DNA from: an uncultured Blautia sp.
GTDB lineage: Bacteria > Bacillota > Clostridia > Lachnospirales > Lachnospiraceae
Direction of reading: 5' to 3'
Assembly (NCBI GenBank): GCA_937893675.1
Contig: CALBGI010000057.1
Coordinates: forward strand, 54,783 to 118,782
Length of the DNA stretch: 64,000 bases
Shown: piece by piece, positions 17,294 through 26,486 of the stretch
How positions within the stretch are numbered: position 1 is the stretch's first letter
Layout: every line of letters begins with the position of its first letter
The notes under the pieces: generated by a model
Told to the model about the DNA's origin: nothing
Databases searched by the model: none
Seen by the model: the letters and a program-made list of their open reading frames with translations, nothing else
Translations under genes and position numbers: made by a program

Positions 17294-18727
17294 ATGAGTA
17301 CAGACAGATACGTAAGTCCTTTATCCGAGCGTTACGCAAGCCGTGAGATGCAGTATATCTTTTCACCGGATATGAAGTTCCGTACCTGGAGAAGACTGTG
17401 GATCGCCCTTGCAGAAACTGAAAAAGAGCTGGGTCTCAATATTACCCAGGAACAGATCGACGAGCTCAAGAGCCACGCGGACGATATCAACTACGAGGTG
17501 GCGAAGGAAAGAGAGCGCCAGGTACGCCATGATGTGATGTCCCATGTGTATGCTTACGGCGTACAGTGCCCTAAGGCAAAGGGGATCATTCATCTGGGCG
17601 CAACCTCCTGCTATGTGGGAGACAACACAGATATTATCGTGATGACGGAGGCACTGAAGCTGGTGCGCAAAAAACTGGTAAATGTCATCGCGGAGCTTTC
17701 CAAATTCGCAGATACCTACAAGGCGCAGCCGACGCTGGCGTTTACGCATTTTCAGCCGGCACAGCCCACAACGGTAGGCAAGCGTGCCACGCTGTGGACC
17801 CAGGAGTTCCTTCTGGATCTGGAAGACCTGGAGTATGTGATCAGCACCATGAAGCTTCTGGGCTCCAAGGGAACCACCGGCACACAGGCCAGCTTCCTGG
17901 AACTGTTTGATGGAGATCAGGAGACAATCGATAAGATTGACCCCATGATCGCGGAGAAGATGGGATTCAAGGAGTGTTATCCGGTATCCGGACAGACGTA
18001 CTCCCGCAAGGTGGACACCAGAGTATTGAACGTTCTGGCAGGGATCGCAGCCAGCGCGCACAAGATGTCCAACGACATCCGTCTTCTGCAGCATCTGAAG
18101 GAAGTGGAAGAACCCTTTGAAAAATCCCAGATCGGTTCCTCGGCGATGGCGTACAAGCGCAATCCCATGCGCAGTGAACGCATTGCCTCTCTGTCCCGGT
18201 TTGTGATGGTGGATGCCTTAAATCCGGCCATTACTTCCGCAACCCAGTGGTTTGAGAGAACCCTGGATGATTCTGCAAACAAACGACTCTCCATCCCGGA
18301 GGGCTTTCTGGCTGTCGACGGCATTCTGGATCTGTGTCTGAATGTGGTGGACGGACTTGTCGTATATCCAAAAGTAATTGAGAAGCGTCTTATGTCCGAG
18401 CTGCCTTTTATGGCGACGGAAAACATCATGATGGACGCGGTGAAGGCCGGCGGAGACCGTCAGGAGCTTCATGAGCGCATCCGTGAGCTTTCCATGGAGG
18501 CGGGCCGCAATGTGAAGGTAGAAGGAAAAGAAAATAACCTTCTCGAGCTGATCGCGGCAGACCCTGCGTTTAATCTTTCTTACGAGGAACTGAAAGAGAC
18601 TATGGATCCTGCAAAATACGTTGGACGCGCCAAGGAGCAGACCGACGCATTTCTTGCCAAGGTGGTGCAGCCCATTCTGGAAACACGCCGGGAACTGCTG
18701 GGCGTGACTGCACAGATTAATGTTTAA
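17294..18727 (+). CDS. purB: Adenylosuccinate lyase
   Basis: 477-aa fumarase/aspartase-superfamily enzyme that cleaves SAICAR and adenylosuccinate. The flexible signature loop is [14 protein letters not shown] (about residues 281-294), with catalytic Ser in [17 protein letters not shown] and [11 protein letters not shown] supply other active-site blocks. It lies between purC and purA, so the cluster carries the two lyase-linked branches of purine synthesis. Start ATG follows CAGGAGAG. Confidence 0.95.
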   Translation: MSTDRYVSPLSERYASREMQYIFSPDMKFRTWRRLWIALAETEKELGLNITQEQIDELKSHADDINYEVAKERERQVRHDVMSHVYAYGVQCPKAKGIIHLGATSCYVGDNTDIIVMTEALKLVRKKLVNVIAELSKFADTYKAQPTLAFTHFQPAQPTTVGKRATLWTQEFLLDLEDLEYVISTMKLLGSKGTTGTQASFLELFDGDQETIDKIDPMIAEKMGFKECYPVSGQTYSRKVDTRVLNVLAGIAASAHKMSNDIRLLQHLKEVEEPFEKSQIGSSAMAYKRNPMRSERIASLSRFVMVDALNPAITSATQWFERTLDDSANKRLSIPEGFLAVDGILDLCLNVVDGLVVYPKVIEKRLMSELPFMATENIMMDAVKAGGDRQELHERIRELSMEAGRNVKVEGKENNLLELIAADPAFNLSYEELKETMDPAKYVGRAKEQTDAFLAKVVQPILETRRELLGVTAQINV

Positions 18728-18744
18728 AAGGAGGAAATTGCGTT

Positions 18745-20025
18745 ATGGTAAAAGCAATTGTTGGAGCAAACTGGGGAGATGAAGGAAAAGGCAAAATTAC
18801 AGACATGCTTGCCCAGGAAGCGGATATTATCGTGAGGTTCCAGGGCGGCGCCAATGCGGGCCATACCATTGTGAACAATTATGGTAAATTTGCGCTGCAT
18901 ACCCTTCCATCCGGTGTATTTTATGACCACACCACCAGCATTATCGGCAACGGCGTTGCTTTGAACATTCCGGTGTTTTTTAAAGAATACAATGAGGTTG
19001 TGGAACGCGGAGTACCGGCTCCGAAGATCATGATCTCCGACAGAGCACAGATGGTGATGCCCTATCACATTCTGTTTGACCAGTATGAGGAAGAGCGTCT
19101 GGCGGGCAAATCCTTCGGTTCCACAAAATCCGGGATTGCGCCGTTTTATTCTGACAAATATGCAAAAATCGGTTTCCAGGTGAGCGAGCTTTTTGATGAG
19201 GAAGCGCTCAAAGAAAAGCTGGTTCGCGTCTGCGAGACCAAGAACGTGCTCCTTGAGCACCTGTATCATAAGCCGCTGCTGGATCCGGAGGCGCTTTTCG
19301 CAGAGCTCATGGAGTACAAAAAAATGGTGGCTCCTTACGTGGCGGATGTTTCTCTGTATCTGTGGAATGCGCTGAAAGAAGGCAAGGAAGTACTTCTGGA
19401 GGGACAGCTTGGATCGCTCAAGGATCCTGACCACGGTATTTATCCCATGGTAACCTCCTCCTCCACTCTGGCAGCCTACGGCGCGATCGGTGCAGGAGTG
19501 CCGCCTTATGAGATCCAGAAGATCATCACGGTGTGCAAGGCTTATTCCAGCGCAGTGGGAGCTGGCGCTTTTGTTTCTGAGATTTTCGGAGAGGAAGCAG
19601 ACGAGCTGAGAAGACGCGGCGGAGACGGCGGAGAGTACGGTGCAACCACAGGGCGCCCCAGACGTATGGGCTGGTTTGACTGTGTGGCATCCAAATACGG
19701 CTGCCGTGTTCAGGGAACCACAGATGTTGCCTTCACGGTTCTTGACGTTCTGGGATATCTGGATGAAATCCCGGTATGTACCGGCTACGAGATCGACGGA
19801 AAGGTGACAACGGATTTCCCCACCACCTCGCTTCTTGAGAAGGCGAAACCGGTTCTTGAGGTGCTTCCGGGCTGGAAGTGTGATATCCGGGGAATTAAGA
19901 CCTATGAAGAGCTTCCGGAAAACTGCCGCAAATATGTGGAGTTTGTGGAAGAGCACATTGGCTTCCCCATTACCATGATCTCCAATGGACCGGGAAGAGA
20001 CGATATCATCTACAGAAACAAATAA
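18745..20025 (+). CDS. purA: Adenylosuccinate synthetase
   Basis: 426 aa. It makes adenylosuccinate from IMP, Asp and GTP. The P-loop-like start is VGANWGDEGKGKITDM with catalytic Asp and Lys; QGGANAGHTI supplies the catalytic His; VTSSSTLAAYGAIGAGVPP and TGRPRRMGWFD are further family blocks. RBS AAAAGGAGG precedes the ATG; the gap from purB is 17 nt. Confidence 0.96.
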   Translation: MVKAIVGANWGDEGKGKITDMLAQEADIIVRFQGGANAGHTIVNNYGKFALHTLPSGVFYDHTTSIIGNGVALNIPVFFKEYNEVVERGVPAPKIMISDRAQMVMPYHILFDQYEEERLAGKSFGSTKSGIAPFYSDKYAKIGFQVSELFDEEALKEKLVRVCETKNVLLEHLYHKPLLDPEALFAELMEYKKMVAPYVADVSLYLWNALKEGKEVLLEGQLGSLKDPDHGIYPMVTSSSTLAAYGAIGAGVPPYEIQKIITVCKAYSSAVGAGAFVSEIFGEEADELRRRGGDGGEYGATTGRPRRMGWFDCVASKYGCRVQGTTDVAFTVLDVLGYLDEIPVCTGYEIDGKVTTDFPTTSLLEKAKPVLEVLPGWKCDIRGIKTYEELPENCRKYVEFVEEHIGFPITMISNGPGRDDIIYRNK

Positions 20026-20037
20026 AACAAATATCCG

Positions 20038-20060
20038 GCGCCGGAGAATTTCTCCGGCGC
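20038..20060 (+). terminator. Strong hairpin after purA
   Basis: GCGCCGGAG and CTCCGGCGC pair perfectly (9 bp, AATTT loop) 13 nt after purA. The plus strand lacks a clean T-run (TGAATTG), so termination efficiency is uncertain. Confidence 0.55.
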
Positions 20061-20093
20061 TGAATTGTATCTGAACAAAGAACAGGAGAGATT

Positions 20094-20912
20094 ATGAAAA
20101 AATGGAAACGGGCAGCAGCCCTGGCCGCCGTGGTTCTGCTTCTGGTCGCGTTCTGCCTTCCCATGGTGTTTGCCTTTGGCGAGGGAGAGAGCGGGCAAAG
20201 CTGGTTTCGGGCAGCCCTTGGCATAGCCATTCTGGTGCCGGTATTTGCCTATATGATAGTGCTTGTCTATGGGTTCTTGAACAGAAAAAAGACTTCAGAT
20301 CCGGAGGGTGTTATGAAAAATGTGATATTTGATGTTGGCAATGTTCTGGTGGATTTTGCCTGGCCAAAATATCTGGAAAGCTTTGGCTATCCAAAAGAAA
20401 AATATGAAAAAATTGCAGATGCGGTCTTTCGGAATCCTGTATGGAACGAGAGAGATCAGGGCCTTCTGGAGGAAGAGGAATATGTGGCGTCCTTTGTGAA
20501 AGCGGCCCCCGAGTATGAAGCGGAGATCCGGGAGATCATGCGCCGCAGTCCGGAGTGTATCGCGCTTCGGGAATATGCTCAGACCTGGGTGAAGTATTTA
20601 AAGGAGAAGGGGTATCATATCTATATCCTGTCCAATTACAGTCGCTATATGCTGGACAGGAACCGCCCCATGATGAGCTTTTTGAAATATGCGGACGGAG
20701 AGGTTTTCTCCTGCGATGTAAAGCAGATCAAACCAAACGCAGATATCTTTGAAACTCTGATGAAACGGTACGGTCTGAAGGCAGAAGAATGCGCCTTCAT
20801 CGACGACAATCGGGAGAACTGCGAGGCAGCCAAACGCCTTGGGATTCATGCGATACAGTTTGAGAATTTCAGGCAGGCGGCGGAAGACCTGAAAAAGCTG
20901 GGTATCCAATAA
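20094..20912 (+). CDS. Membrane-anchored HAD-superfamily hydrolase (two-part ORF)
   Basis: 272 aa. Residues 1-70 are two hydrophobic helices joined by a short polar loop, ending in a basic RKK stretch. Residues 74-272 are a complete HAD-like hydrolase: motif I FDVGNVLVDF (nucleophile Asp), motif II ILSNYS, motif III Lys in VKQIKPNADIF, and motif IV ECAFIDDNREN. At residue 74 there is an in-frame ATG (20313) with a perfect GGAGG five nt upstream, so a soluble HAD protein can probably also be made. The substrate is unknown. It sits alone between two hairpins. Confidence 0.75.
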   Translation: MKKWKRAAALAAVVLLLVAFCLPMVFAFGEGESGQSWFRAALGIAILVPVFAYMIVLVYGFLNRKKTSDPEGVMKNVIFDVGNVLVDFAWPKYLESFGYPKEKYEKIADAVFRNPVWNERDQGLLEEEEYVASFVKAAPEYEAEIREIMRRSPECIALREYAQTWVKYLKEKGYHIYILSNYSRYMLDRNRPMMSFLKYADGEVFSCDVKQIKPNADIFETLMKRYGLKAEECAFIDDNRENCEAAKRLGIHAIQFENFRQAAEDLKKLGIQ

Positions 20913-20922
20913 AAGAAACATA

Positions 20923-20953
20923 CGGAGGGCCTGCACCAGCGCAAGGCCCTCCG
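20923..20953. terminator. Hairpin terminator after the HAD gene
   Basis: CGGAGGGCCT and AGGCCCTCCG pair perfectly (10 bp). The minus-strand side is T-rich (TGTTTCTTTTATT), the plus side is not, so it could serve the AraC gene on the minus strand and, less well, the HAD gene. The 134 nt between this hairpin and the AraC stop hold nothing else I can recognise. Confidence 0.6.
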
Positions 20954-21086
20954 CGTGTTAAGGGGAGGATATATAAGTATTTCACACCTTATCTTTGGTA
21001 GGTTCCGTTGAAGGGGGTTCAAGGAACATTTATAGTATGTCCGGGAAAAATAGATCTATTCAGGAAATATAAAAATTTTTCCGATA

Positions 21087-21926
21087 CTATTGCCTGCGAA
21101 ATTCGCTGGGCGTCTGTCCGGTTTCGTTTTTGAAGGCAGTGCAGAAGCTGTGCTCACTTTTAAAACCACAGCATATGCCGATATTTTTTACCGTGTCGCG
21201 GGAAGTGATCAAATAAAATCTGGCCAGATTGATTCGCGAGGTCAGAATATAGCGGTAGGGGGTATAGCCGGTTTCTTCTTTGAATTTCCGCAGAAAATAA
21301 TAGGGGCTTAAGGAAACACGGGAAGCCAGAGATTCCAGAGTCATGTCCTTATGCAAATGGCGGTTGATATAAGCAAGAGAATCACCGATCAATCCGGGAG
21401 CGGCCTTTGTGCCGCTCTCGTCTTTTTCCAGGGCAAGCAGAGTGAGAAGCTGATCGATATACAGAGAAAGACGTGCAGCAGGCTGCTTTTCCTGGCGAAG
21501 AAAACATTCGTAAAGCTGAAACCAGTTTTTTTCATAGGGACAGGAATCTTTCAGGGAAAGCTGGAATACCGGGGCATCGCTGAGATAAAGAAAATACTCC
21601 CGGGCGGTTTTGCCGTCAAAATGAAGCCAAAGGATTTCCCATTCCCCAAGGGCGCGGTACTGATGCGCCTGGTAGCAGTCAATGAGGCACACATCTCCCG
21701 GATTTTGAAGGCGCGTTTCGCCGTTGACCGTGACCGCGCCTTTTCCGGATTTTGTATACAGGAGAAGAAAGCTGTCATAGCGGACGCGGTTGATTTCGTA
21801 GGGGATATTGCAGAAATAGTGCCCGATACAAAGGGGATAATAGAAAAAATCCGGGATCCGGTTGGAGGGTGTGTGAAAAAAGATGGTGGATGAGGTAGAC
21901 ACACCTTCAATATACAGTGGCTTCAT
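21087..21926 (-). CDS. AraC-family transcriptional regulator
   Basis: 279 aa. The N-terminal half is a cupin-type ligand-binding domain (GKGAVTVNGETRLQNPGDVCLID, residues about 60-82). The C-terminal ~100 residues carry two helix-turn-helix units: MTLESLASRVSLSPYYFLRK, and CGFKSEHSFCTAFKNETGQT followed by PSEF. It is transcribed away from the URO-D-like gene, which it may control; the sensed compound is not evident. The family typically regulates sugar or aromatic catabolism. Confidence 0.88.
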   Translation of the reverse strand: MKPLYIEGVSTSSTIFFHTPSNRIPDFFYYPLCIGHYFCNIPYEINRVRYDSFLLLYTKSGKGAVTVNGETRLQNPGDVCLIDCYQAHQYRALGEWEILWLHFDGKTAREYFLYLSDAPVFQLSLKDSCPYEKNWFQLYECFLRQEKQPAARLSLYIDQLLTLLALEKDESGTKAAPGLIGDSLAYINRHLHKDMTLESLASRVSLSPYYFLRKFKEETGYTPYRYILTSRINLARFYLITSRDTVKNIGICCGFKSEHSFCTAFKNETGQTPSEFRRQ

Positions 21927-22122
21927 AAAATTCCTCCCTGCAGATAGTTTTTTTGTTTTTCATTTTATACCATGGTTACAGTCCGTGCTCCCATTATAAA
22001 AAAGAAAAGAAGAAAGCGCAATAAAACAGAGCAATTTTTTGATATAAGAGCGCAAAATATTCAAATGCGAAAAGCGCGTTTTCATATTATGATTAAGAAA
22101 AAAACACAAGGAGTGCAAGGAT
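21927..22122. promoter_or_regulatory. Divergent intergenic region between araC-type gene and URO-D-like gene
   Basis: 196 nt, A+T-rich. A near-palindrome GAAAAGCGCGTTTTC lies at about 22067-22083, followed by TATTAT, a candidate -10 for the URO-D-like gene. Related GCGCAAAA/GCGAAAA words occur just upstream and could be AraC-type half-sites. Assignment is tentative. Confidence 0.4.
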
Positions 22123-23382
22123 ATGGAGTTTTATACGATCAGCGAAAAAGACCGTGAGATTTTGCGTGAGCTTGCAAAAAAGCAGTACGAGCTTTCTCAG
22201 ACAGAAGAGAATCAGAGGAAAATCCAGGAATGGTATGCCCACAATTCCCTGAAAGGAGAACGCCCCATGATCCATCTGGAAATGTGGACCTTTGCCCAGG
22301 AGATCATTCCGCAGAGACTGCGCTGCGAGGGAGAGTTTGCCAGAGAGATCGAGACAGATCTTTATGTCAATTTTTTGAATCAGGAGCTTTTTGACGATGA
22401 CCGCGTCACACCGGATTATTATCCGCTGCATTATGATACGCATTTTACGCTGTTTGATATTGAGGTGAAGCAGCATACAGCGGCTGGTTCCCTGGGACAT
22501 GAATTTGTCTCTGTTGTGGAAGACCTGGAGGATGATTATCACAAATTAAAGGAAACCGATTTTGGCGCGGATATGGAGATGACCTTCCGGAAAAAGCAGA
22601 TCCTGGAAGAAACCTTTGGCGATATCCTGCCGGTAAAAATCCAGATGGACTGTCTGTACAGCGTTCCCACACAGATGGTGGTTCATTTTATGAAAATGGA
22701 AAATATGATGTATAATATTTATGATTATCCGGAGCTTTTTAAAGAGATGATGGATCGGATCGCAGAGGATACGCTTTCTTATTATCGCTTTTTGGAAGAA
22801 AACAATCTGATCCTGCCCACCGTAGGAGGACAGGGGCTCGGCCAGGGAAGCTGGTGCTATAATCATGAGCTTCCGGGAGAAGCGGAAGCGAAAAAGCGCC
22901 CGCTGATTTCAAAGGACGTCTGGGGCTTCATGGATTCCCAGGAAACAGTTGGACTTTCGCCGGAGATGTATGAGGAATTTATTTTTCCGTGCTATAAAAA
23001 AATTGCGTCTCAGTATGGACTTTTGTCCTATGGCTGCTGCGAGCCGGTAAATCCCATCTGGGATAACTGTATTTCAAAGCTTGAGAACCTGCGAAAGGTA
23101 TCCATTTCTCCGTGGTGCGATGAAGAATTTATGGGAGAACGTCTCCGTGAGAGAAAAAATGTGATCTATCACCGCAAGCCGTCGCCGAATTATCTGGGGG
23201 TCGGCACAACTCTGGACGAGGAGGCAGTGAGGGAGAGTCTGCGGAAAACATTCCGGGCAGCACAGGGCTGCAAGCTTGAAATCACCCAGAGAGACGTGTA
23301 TACGATCAACCATGATATCAGCAAAGCAAAGCGTTATGTAGATATTATAAAAGAAGAAATTGCAGATCATTGGAGAGAATAA
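22123..23382 (+). CDS. Uroporphyrinogen-decarboxylase-fold protein (corrinoid methyltransferase-like), unknown substrate
   Basis: 419 aa. The C-terminal half resembles URO-D/MtaA-type proteins: EEFIFPCYKKIASQYG, then SYGCCEPV, which is placed like the zinc/thiol-binding Cys motif of cobalamin-dependent methyltransferases, then ISPWCDEEFM. The first ~120 residues are less typical. No haem biosynthesis genes are near, so a role in haem synthesis is unlikely. The divergent AraC regulator suggests an inducible catabolic or demethylation role, but no corrinoid protein is adjacent. RBS AAGGAGTG precedes ATG. Confidence 0.7.
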   Translation: MEFYTISEKDREILRELAKKQYELSQTEENQRKIQEWYAHNSLKGERPMIHLEMWTFAQEIIPQRLRCEGEFAREIETDLYVNFLNQELFDDDRVTPDYYPLHYDTHFTLFDIEVKQHTAAGSLGHEFVSVVEDLEDDYHKLKETDFGADMEMTFRKKQILEETFGDILPVKIQMDCLYSVPTQMVVHFMKMENMMYNIYDYPELFKEMMDRIAEDTLSYYRFLEENNLILPTVGGQGLGQGSWCYNHELPGEAEAKKRPLISKDVWGFMDSQETVGLSPEMYEEFIFPCYKKIASQYGLLSYGCCEPVNPIWDNCISKLENLRKVSISPWCDEEFMGERLRERKNVIYHRKPSPNYLGVGTTLDEEAVRESLRKTFRAAQGCKLEITQRDVYTINHDISKAKRYVDIIKEEIADHWRE

Positions 23383-23421
23383 AAGAAAGCTATAAAATTT
23401 TCATGAATTTTTTAAAAATAA

Positions 23422-23450
23422 TTGACAGAAAAATCTAAATATTCTATAAT
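23422..23450 (+). promoter_or_regulatory. Consensus promoter of the guanine deaminase riboswitch transcript
   Basis: TTGACA (23422-23427) and TATAAT (23445-23450) with a 17-nt spacer: a full SigA consensus match. The transcript would start near 23457, about 30 nt before the aptamer. Confidence 0.9.
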
Positions 23451-23485
23451 CAAATATATAAAAAATAAAATATTGTGCAATACAC

Positions 23486-23597
23486 GAACTTATATAAGTC
23501 CATAATCGGTTGGACGTTTCTACCAACTACCGTAATAGTTGTCTATAAGGTCTGTTCAGAGACCGCGAAGAACTGACGTATTATGGTGGCTGTTTTT
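23486..23597 (+). promoter_or_regulatory. Guanine-type purine riboswitch with overlapping terminator
   Basis: P1 is CTTATA (23489-23494) with TATAAG (23544-23549). P2 is GTCCA/TGGAC with a CGG in its loop. The J2/3 segment is GTTTCTACC. P3 is CAACTA/TAGTTG with loop CCGTAA; the P2 and P3 loops can pair GG-CC as in the family. The nucleotide before TATAAG that sets specificity is C, the guanine/hypoxanthine type rather than adenine. Downstream, 23579-23592 can pair with the P3 5' strand 23524-23537 (13 of 14), enclosing a second helix 23550-23557/23570-23577, followed by TTTTT (23593-23597). Because terminator and P3 exclude each other, ligand binding should favour read-through. Confidence 0.88.
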
Positions 23598-23654
23598 ATG
23601 TTTTGAGACGTTGAAGCCGGTTTTGTCTCTGGCACAAGGAAAGAAGGTGATGCA

Positions 23655-24935
23655 GTGAACTCAAAAACCTTTGCACTGAAAGGAACTGTCTGCTACAGCG
23701 AAGACCTGCATAAGCTGGTGACAGCAGAGAATGCCTGGGTTGTCTGTGAGGATGGCCGGTGCGCCGGAGTGTTTGCTGAACTTCCGGAGAAATATGCGGG
23801 AATTCCCTGCAGGGACGTGGGAGACAGCCTGATCATTCCGGGAATGTCGGATTTGCATTTACATGCGCCGCAGTACAGTTTCCGGAGTATCGGTATGGAC
23901 TTGGAGCTTCTGGAATGGCTGGACAACATGGCTTTTCCTGAAGAATCCGGATATGCGGATCTGGAATATGCAAAAAAAGCATACTCCATATTTGCGGAAG
24001 ATCTGAAAAAGAGTGCGACCACGAGGGCGTCTGTTTTTGCCACACTTCATGTTCCGGCGACAGAGCTTCTCATGGAGCTTCTCAATGACACCGGAGTGAA
24101 AGCCTATGTGGGCAAGGTGAACATGGACCGGAACGGCCCCGCCACACTGCAGGAAGAGAGTGCCAAAGCCTCTGCAGAAGCGACAGAGCGATGGATTTTG
24201 GATACGCTGGAGAAGTATGAGAATGTAAAACCGATCCTCACCCCGCGTTTCACACCCTCCTGCACAGATGCGCTCATGGAGGAGCTGGGAAGACTGCAGA
24301 AGAAGTATCATTTGCCGGTACAGTCGCATCTTTCCGAAAACCTGGGAGAGATAGCCTGGGTAAAAGAGCTTTGCCCCAGCACAAAATTCTATGGGGAAGC
24401 CTACGATATGTTCGGCCTGTTTGGCGGCGAGAATTGTCCTGCCATTATGGCGCACTGCGTACATTGCCCGGACGAAGAGATAGAACTGATGAAAAAGCGG
24501 GGCGTGTACATTGCGCATTGTCCGCAGTCCAATACGAATCTGTCCTCCGGGATTGCGCCGGTCCGCCGGTACCTGGATGAGGGAATGAAGATGGGGCTTG
24601 GAAGCGACATCGCAGGAGGAACATCCCTTTCCATTCTGCGTGCGATGGCGGATGCCATCCAGGTGTCAAAGCTTCGCTGGAGACTGGTGGATGACAGCCT
24701 GAAACCGCTTACCCTGGAGGAAACCTTCTATCTGGCCACCTTGGGAGGAGGCGCTTTCTTCGGCAAGGTTGGAAGCTTCCGGAAGGGATATGAGTTTGAC
24801 GCCGTCATTCTCGACGACACAAACCTTGCGCACCCGCAGAAGCTCACCGCAAAGCAGCGTCTGGAGCGTCTGGTCTATCTGTCGGACGACAGGAATATTA
24901 CCGGAAAATATGTTTCCGGAAATAGAATATTTTAG
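23655..24935 (+). CDS. guaD: Guanine deaminase (amidohydrolase family)
   Basis: 426 aa. It deaminates guanine to xanthine. The amidohydrolase metal site is HLH (His68, His70) in SDLHLHAPQ, with VQSHLSEN, the MAHCVHC segment and GLGSDIAGGTS supplying the remaining His and Asp ligands. HCPQSNTNL is typical of guanine/atrazine-type deaminases. The GTG start follows AAGAAGGTGATGCA. The riboswitch upstream and the permease 29 nt downstream support a guanine substrate. Confidence 0.9.
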   Translation: MNSKTFALKGTVCYSEDLHKLVTAENAWVVCEDGRCAGVFAELPEKYAGIPCRDVGDSLIIPGMSDLHLHAPQYSFRSIGMDLELLEWLDNMAFPEESGYADLEYAKKAYSIFAEDLKKSATTRASVFATLHVPATELLMELLNDTGVKAYVGKVNMDRNGPATLQEESAKASAEATERWILDTLEKYENVKPILTPRFTPSCTDALMEELGRLQKKYHLPVQSHLSENLGEIAWVKELCPSTKFYGEAYDMFGLFGGENCPAIMAHCVHCPDEEIELMKKRGVYIAHCPQSNTNLSSGIAPVRRYLDEGMKMGLGSDIAGGTSLSILRAMADAIQVSKLRWRLVDDSLKPLTLEETFYLATLGGGAFFGKVGSFRKGYEFDAVILDDTNLAHPQKLTAKQRLERLVYLSDDRNITGKYVSGNRIF

Positions 24936-24964
24936 CACGAACGTGCAGCAAAGGGGGAAATGTT

Positions 24965-26341
24965 ATGAATCTTGACAAACTGTTTCACTTGAAGGAAAAT
25001 CACACGGACGTAAAGACAGAAGTCATCGCCGGTGTTACGACCTTCATGACGATGGCGTACATTCTGGCCGTAAATCCCAACATTCTGGAAGCAGCCGGAA
25101 TGGACAGAGGAGCGGTGTTTACCGCAACTGCGCTGTCCGCCTTTATCGCGACCTGCCTGATGGCTCTTCTGTCAAACTATCCGTTTGTTCTGGCGCCAGG
25201 CATGGGGCTTAACGCTTACTTTGCCTACACAGTAGTCATCGGCATGGGCTACAGCTGGCAGCAGGCACTGGCAGCGGTATTTGTGGAAGGTATTATTTTT
25301 ATTCTGCTTTCTCTGACAAATGTGCGTGAAGCGATCTTCAATTCCATACCAATGAACCTGAAACATGCGGTTTCCGTGGGTATTGGTCTGTTTATTGCAT
25401 TTATCGGTCTGCAGAATGCGAAGATCACAGTCAACAACGATTCCACGCTTGTCAGTGTATTCTCCTTTAAGAGCTCTGTGGCAAACGGAACCTTTCATTC
25501 AGAGGGAATCACAGTTCTTCTGGCGCTGATCGGGCTTCTGATCACAGCAGTGCTCCTGGTCAAGAATATCAAGGGCGGTATTCTCTGGGGAATTCTGATC
25601 ACCTGGCTTCTGGGAATCGTCTGCCAGTTTACCGGCCTTTACGTACCAAATCCGGAGGCAGGATTCTTCAGCCTTCTGCCGGATTTCTCCAACGGAATTT
25701 CTATTCCAAGTATGGCTCCGACCTTTATGAAGATGGATTTTTCCATTGTGTTTACACTTGATTTTATTGTTATCATGTTTGCGTTCCTTTTCGTGGACAT
25801 GTTCGACACTCTTGGAACTTTGATCGGTGTGGCGTCCAAGGCAGATATGCTGGATAAGGACGGCAAGCTTCCGAAGATCAAGGGCGCGCTTCTCTCTGAC
25901 GCCATTGGTACTTCTGTAGGTGCTGTATGCGGTACCTCCACAGTTACCACCTTTGTAGAGAGTGCTTCCGGTGTTACCGAAGGCGGACGTACCGGTCTGA
26001 CTTCCATCGTGGCTGCAATCCTTTTCGGACTGTCACTGTTCCTGTCTCCGATCTTCCTGGCGATCCCGTCCTTTGCAACGGCGCCGGCCCTGATCACGGT
26101 AGGATTTTTGATGCTGACCTCTGTTGTTAAGATTGATTTCCAGGATTATACGGAGGCCATTCCGGCATTTATCGCAATTATCGCAATGCCCTTTATGTAC
26201 AGCATTTCCGAAGGTATCGCGATGGGCGTTATCTCCTACGTTGCAATCAACCTGCTTGCAGGAAAAGCGAAAGAGAAGAAGATCAGCGTGCTCATGTATG
26301 TGCTGGCAGTGCTCTTCGTACTGAAATACATATTCCTGTAA
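24965..26341 (+). CDS. NCS2-family guanine/hypoxanthine permease (PbuG/AzgA type)
   Basis: 458-aa transporter with about 12-14 hydrophobic helices. AzgA-type markers are TEVIAGVTTFMTMAYILAVNP (N-terminus), FVLAPGMGLNAYFAYTVV, and DMFDTLGTLIGVASKADM with GTSTVTTFVESASGV near residue 320. It belongs to the proton-coupled purine uptake group. Cotranscription with guanine deaminase under the guanine riboswitch indicates guanine or hypoxanthine import. Start ATG follows AAGGGGGAAATGTT. Confidence 0.9.
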   Translation: MNLDKLFHLKENHTDVKTEVIAGVTTFMTMAYILAVNPNILEAAGMDRGAVFTATALSAFIATCLMALLSNYPFVLAPGMGLNAYFAYTVVIGMGYSWQQALAAVFVEGIIFILLSLTNVREAIFNSIPMNLKHAVSVGIGLFIAFIGLQNAKITVNNDSTLVSVFSFKSSVANGTFHSEGITVLLALIGLLITAVLLVKNIKGGILWGILITWLLGIVCQFTGLYVPNPEAGFFSLLPDFSNGISIPSMAPTFMKMDFSIVFTLDFIVIMFAFLFVDMFDTLGTLIGVASKADMLDKDGKLPKIKGALLSDAIGTSVGAVCGTSTVTTFVESASGVTEGGRTGLTSIVAAILFGLSLFLSPIFLAIPSFATAPALITVGFLMLTSVVKIDFQDYTEAIPAFIAIIAMPFMYSISEGIAMGVISYVAINLLAGKAKEKKISVLMYVLAVLFVLKYIFL

Positions 26342-26352
26342 AGAGGAATGCA

Positions 26353-26385
26353 CAAAAAAGGCTGTCAATTTTGGCAGCCTTTTTC
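26353..26385 (+). terminator. Terminator after the purine permease
   Basis: AAAAAGGCTGTC pairs with GGCAGCCTTTTT; the stem continues into the T-run (TTTTTC). It closes the guanine deaminase operon. Confidence 0.9.
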
Positions 26386-26399
26386 TTGTGCAATAGGGA

Positions 26400-26428
26400 T
26401 TGAGATTTGGTTTCAAAAGTGTTATAAT
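26400..26428 (+). promoter_or_regulatory. Promoter of the SEC-C gene
   Basis: TTGAGA (26400-26405), 17-nt spacer, TATAAT (26423-26428), 59 nt before the start codon. Confidence 0.75.
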
Positions 26429-26486
26429 CATTCAGTATGCAGAGCATATCACAACAGAAATTATTTTTGAAAAGAGGAACAGAACA

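Noticed and set aside
22123..23382. hemE (haem biosynthesis uroporphyrinogen decarboxylase)
   Set aside because: The fold matches, but the length, the CC motif, the divergent N-terminal region and the AraC context do not fit HemE, and no other haem genes are present.
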